Below are positions 6,184 to 8,207 of a stretch of 8,207 bases of DNA, piece by piece. Below the pieces are notes generated by a model. That model was given only the letters and a program-made list of their open reading frames with translations. It did no database searches and was not told the origin of the DNA. The position numbers and the translations under genes were made by a program. The first letter of the stretch is position 1; each line of letters opens with the position of its first letter. Source of the DNA: Nitrospirota bacterium (lineage in GTDB: Bacteria > Nitrospirota > Nitrospiria > Nitrospirales > UBA8639); assembly GCA_029881175.1 (NCBI GenBank), contig JAOUNC010000109.1, forward strand, positions 1-8,207, written 5' to 3'.

Positions 6184-8207
6184 ATGGCTCTCCACGTTGC
6201 ACTGAATCATCAAACGCATTATCGGTACGATCGCCTGGTTCAAATGGGGCCTCACGTAATTCGATTGCGACCGGCACCTCATAGTCGAACGCCGATCCTG
6301 AGTTATGCCCTCAAAATTGAACCCAAAGGCTATTTTCTGAATTGGCAGCAAGATCCTCACGGCAATTATCTCGCGCGGGTTGTCTTCCCCGAAAAGGTTC
6401 GGGAATTTCATGTTGAGGTCGACCTGGTGGCTGATATGGTGATCTATAATCCCTTTGACTTTTTTCTCGAGCCTGACGCGGAAACGCTTCCCTTTCATTA
6501 TGAGCCGCTGGTCAAACGGGATCTTCTTCCCTATTTGGACATCGAGCCAGCAGGGCCTCGATTACAAGCCTGGCTTAACAATTTCAAAGCGCCACACGAT
6601 GATCCGACCATTCCGTTTTTGATGAACCTTAATGCGCAATTGCAACAGCAAATTGACTATGTGGTTCGTATGGAACCCGGTGTGCATACCCCGGAAGAGA
6701 CGTTGGAACTCGGGCGGGGGTCTTGTCGAGATTCAGGCTGGCTCCTTGTACAGATTTTGCGACATTTGGGCATTGCCAGTCGTTTCGTGTCTGGATATTT
6801 GATTCAACTGGTGGCCGACGTGAAATCCTTAGACGGCCCTTCTGGCACCGATCGAGACTTTACCGATTTGCATGCATGGGCCGAGGCCTACCTGCCCGGA
6901 GCTGGCTGGGTAGGATTTGATCCGACCTCGGGTTTGCTGGCTGGAGAGGGACATATTCCATTGGCCTGCACCCCGCATCCTCTGACGGCGGCACCCATTA
7001 ACGGGGTCATGGATCGTTGTGAAACCGAGTTTTCCCATGAAATGTCGGTGACACGAATTGTAGAAACGCCACGTGTCACCAAGCCGTATACGGAGGAACA
7101 ATGGCAGGCGATTGACCAATTTGGCCAACGGTTGGATAAGGAGTTGGCGGCGAATGATGTTCGAGTCACGATCGGCGGAGAGCCTACGTTTATCGCTGTA
7201 GACTATCCGGATGCCCCTGAATGGAACACTGAAGCCGTCGGCCCTAATAAGCGTCGATTGGCGGCCACGCTGATTAAACGGTTACGTGATCGTTTCGCTC
7301 CTGGCGCACTCCTGCATTTTGGTCAGGGGAAATGGTATCCCGGGGAACAATTGCCACGATGGGCCCTGGGTCTGTATTGGCGTGAGGAGGGAAAACCGAT
7401 CTGGCAGAATGATCACCTTATACCCGAAGAATCCCCCCCGTCGGAAGCCTCTCACGAGGATGCGCACCGTTTTATTGAGGGAATCGCCCGGCGTGTGGAG
7501 GTCGGCGCCGAGACGATCTATCAAGTCTATGAAGATCCCTGGCATTTCATTGAGCAGGAGCGCAAGCTGCCTGAAGCGCTGGATCCGGCTACGAATAATT
7601 TGGATGATCCCATGGCTCGGGCTCGACTGGCCAAAGCTTTTGAAAAGGGGCTTGGTACGCCGGCCGGTTATGTGCTGCCTTTGCAACGATGGAATGCCCG
7701 CGATGGGAAACGACGGTGGATGAGCGAACCCTGGTCCACCCGGACGAAACACTTATTTTTGTTGCCCGGTGATTCTCCTGTCGGATTTCGATTGCCGCTT
7801 CCTTCCTTACCGGTGCTGGCGCCAGGAGAATATCCCTATATCATTCCCACGGATCCGTTTGAGGAACGTGGTCCTCTTCCGGATCCTGATGCCAGCCGAC
7901 AGCCTTTTCTGCGAGGGCAGGTTGACTTGGACCATCAAGCTGCTCAGCCGCAACTTGTCCATGGGCAGGTCACGGGTTCCGGGACGAAACGGGCGGTCCG
8001 TGCTGCGCTGGCTGTTGAATCTCGAGACGGACACCTGTGGGTGTTTATGCCTCCTGTGGAAGCGGTTGAAGATTATCTTGACCTGGTGGCCGCAATCCAA
8101 GACACGGCAGCTGAATTAAAGCAGCCTATTCATTTGGAAGGGTACACGCCTCCCTATGATCCACGGATCAACGTCTTAAAAGTCACTCCCGATCCTGGCG
8201 TGCTGGA
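6184..8207 (+). CDS. Large transglutaminase-like protein with DUF2126 region, N-terminal 674 codons
   Basis: The frame is open from ATG 6184 to the right edge, so the gene is 3'-partial; relatives run to about 1,100 residues. Residues 3-90 match the bacterial transglutaminase-like N-terminal domain (NHQTHYRYDRLVQMGPHVIR). The papain-like transglutaminase core follows, with the triad C181 (RGSCRDSGW), H230 (TDLHAWAEAYLPG) and D246 (GWVGFDPTSG), all present. From about residue 326 the DUF2126 region begins (VRVTIGGEPTF, then HFGQGKWYPGEQLPRWALG at 378-396), and the window ends within its TPDPGVL block. Such proteins are thought to act as cytoplasmic peptidases or amide-group transferases; no signal peptide is seen. 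An in-frame TGA at 6142, with no other start codon between, makes 6184 the only start, although no good ribosome binding site precedes it (only GAG at 6172-6174). It is divergent from the ATP-grasp/alpha-E unit, its usual partners. Confidence 0.93.
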   Translation, partial: MALHVALNHQTHYRYDRLVQMGPHVIRLRPAPHSRTPILSYALKIEPKGYFLNWQQDPHGNYLARVVFPEKVREFHVEVDLVADMVIYNPFDFFLEPDAETLPFHYEPLVKRDLLPYLDIEPAGPRLQAWLNNFKAPHDDPTIPFLMNLNAQLQQQIDYVVRMEPGVHTPEETLELGRGSCRDSGWLLVQILRHLGIASRFVSGYLIQLVADVKSLDGPSGTDRDFTDLHAWAEAYLPGAGWVGFDPTSGLLAGEGHIPLACTPHPLTAAPINGVMDRCETEFSHEMSVTRIVETPRVTKPYTEEQWQAIDQFGQRLDKELAANDVRVTIGGEPTFIAVDYPDAPEWNTEAVGPNKRRLAATLIKRLRDRFAPGALLHFGQGKWYPGEQLPRWALGLYWREEGKPIWQNDHLIPEESPPSEASHEDAHRFIEGIARRVEVGAETIYQVYEDPWHFIEQERKLPEALDPATNNLDDPMARARLAKAFEKGLGTPAGYVLPLQRWNARDGKRRWMSEPWSTRTKHLFLLPGDSPVGFRLPLPSLPVLAPGEYPYIIPTDPFEERGPLPDPDASRQPFLRGQVDLDHQAAQPQLVHGQVTGSGTKRAVRAALAVESRDGHLWVFMPPVEAVEDYLDLVAAIQDTAAELKQPIHLEGYTPPYDPRINVLKVTPDPGVL

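Noticed and set aside
6160..6498. Minus-strand 112-codon open frame opposite the start of the transglutaminase-like gene.
   Set aside because: It covers the strongly conserved N-terminal domain of the plus-strand protein in antisense and has no recognisable features of its own.

Overview
The window reads as part of a chromosome from a bacterium of moderate G+C, probably a chemolithoautotroph. The pairing of the inorganic-carbon transporter subunit DabA with a P-II-like protein points that way, and I think of Nitrospira-like bacteria first. That assignment comes from gene content and remembered protein similarity only and is tentative.

Layout. (1) Positions 2-1216, plus strand: the C-terminal part of dabA, cut by the left window edge, then 30 bases later a small P-II-like gene. 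Together they look like the end of a CO2/bicarbonate uptake operon. (2) Positions 1406-3123: a complete insertion sequence with perfect 15-bp terminal inverted repeats, flanking direct repeats and one intact DDE transposase on the minus strand. It sits between two converging operons, so no gene is visibly broken. (3) Positions 3128-3446: no convincing gene, but a long AT-rich inverted repeat just beyond the end of the next operon. (4) Positions 5897-3447, minus strand: a circularly permuted ATP-grasp gene followed with no gap by an alpha-E gene. (5) Positions 5898-6183: a divergent promoter region. (6) Positions 6184-8207, plus strand: the first 674 codons of a large transglutaminase-like/DUF2126 protein, cut by the right edge.

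The genes in (4) and (6) form a recurrent bacterial cluster: transglutaminase-like protein, circularly permuted ATP-grasp ligase and alpha-E helical protein. Comparative genomics has predicted it to make and process a peptide or peptide tag, but as far as I know its product and substrate are not established. The two divergent units carry similar extended -10 promoter candidates (TGCTATAGT and TGCTATCGT) about 135 bases apart, which suggests joint expression. This cluster is the least understood system in the window, though it is a known genomic association and not a new one.
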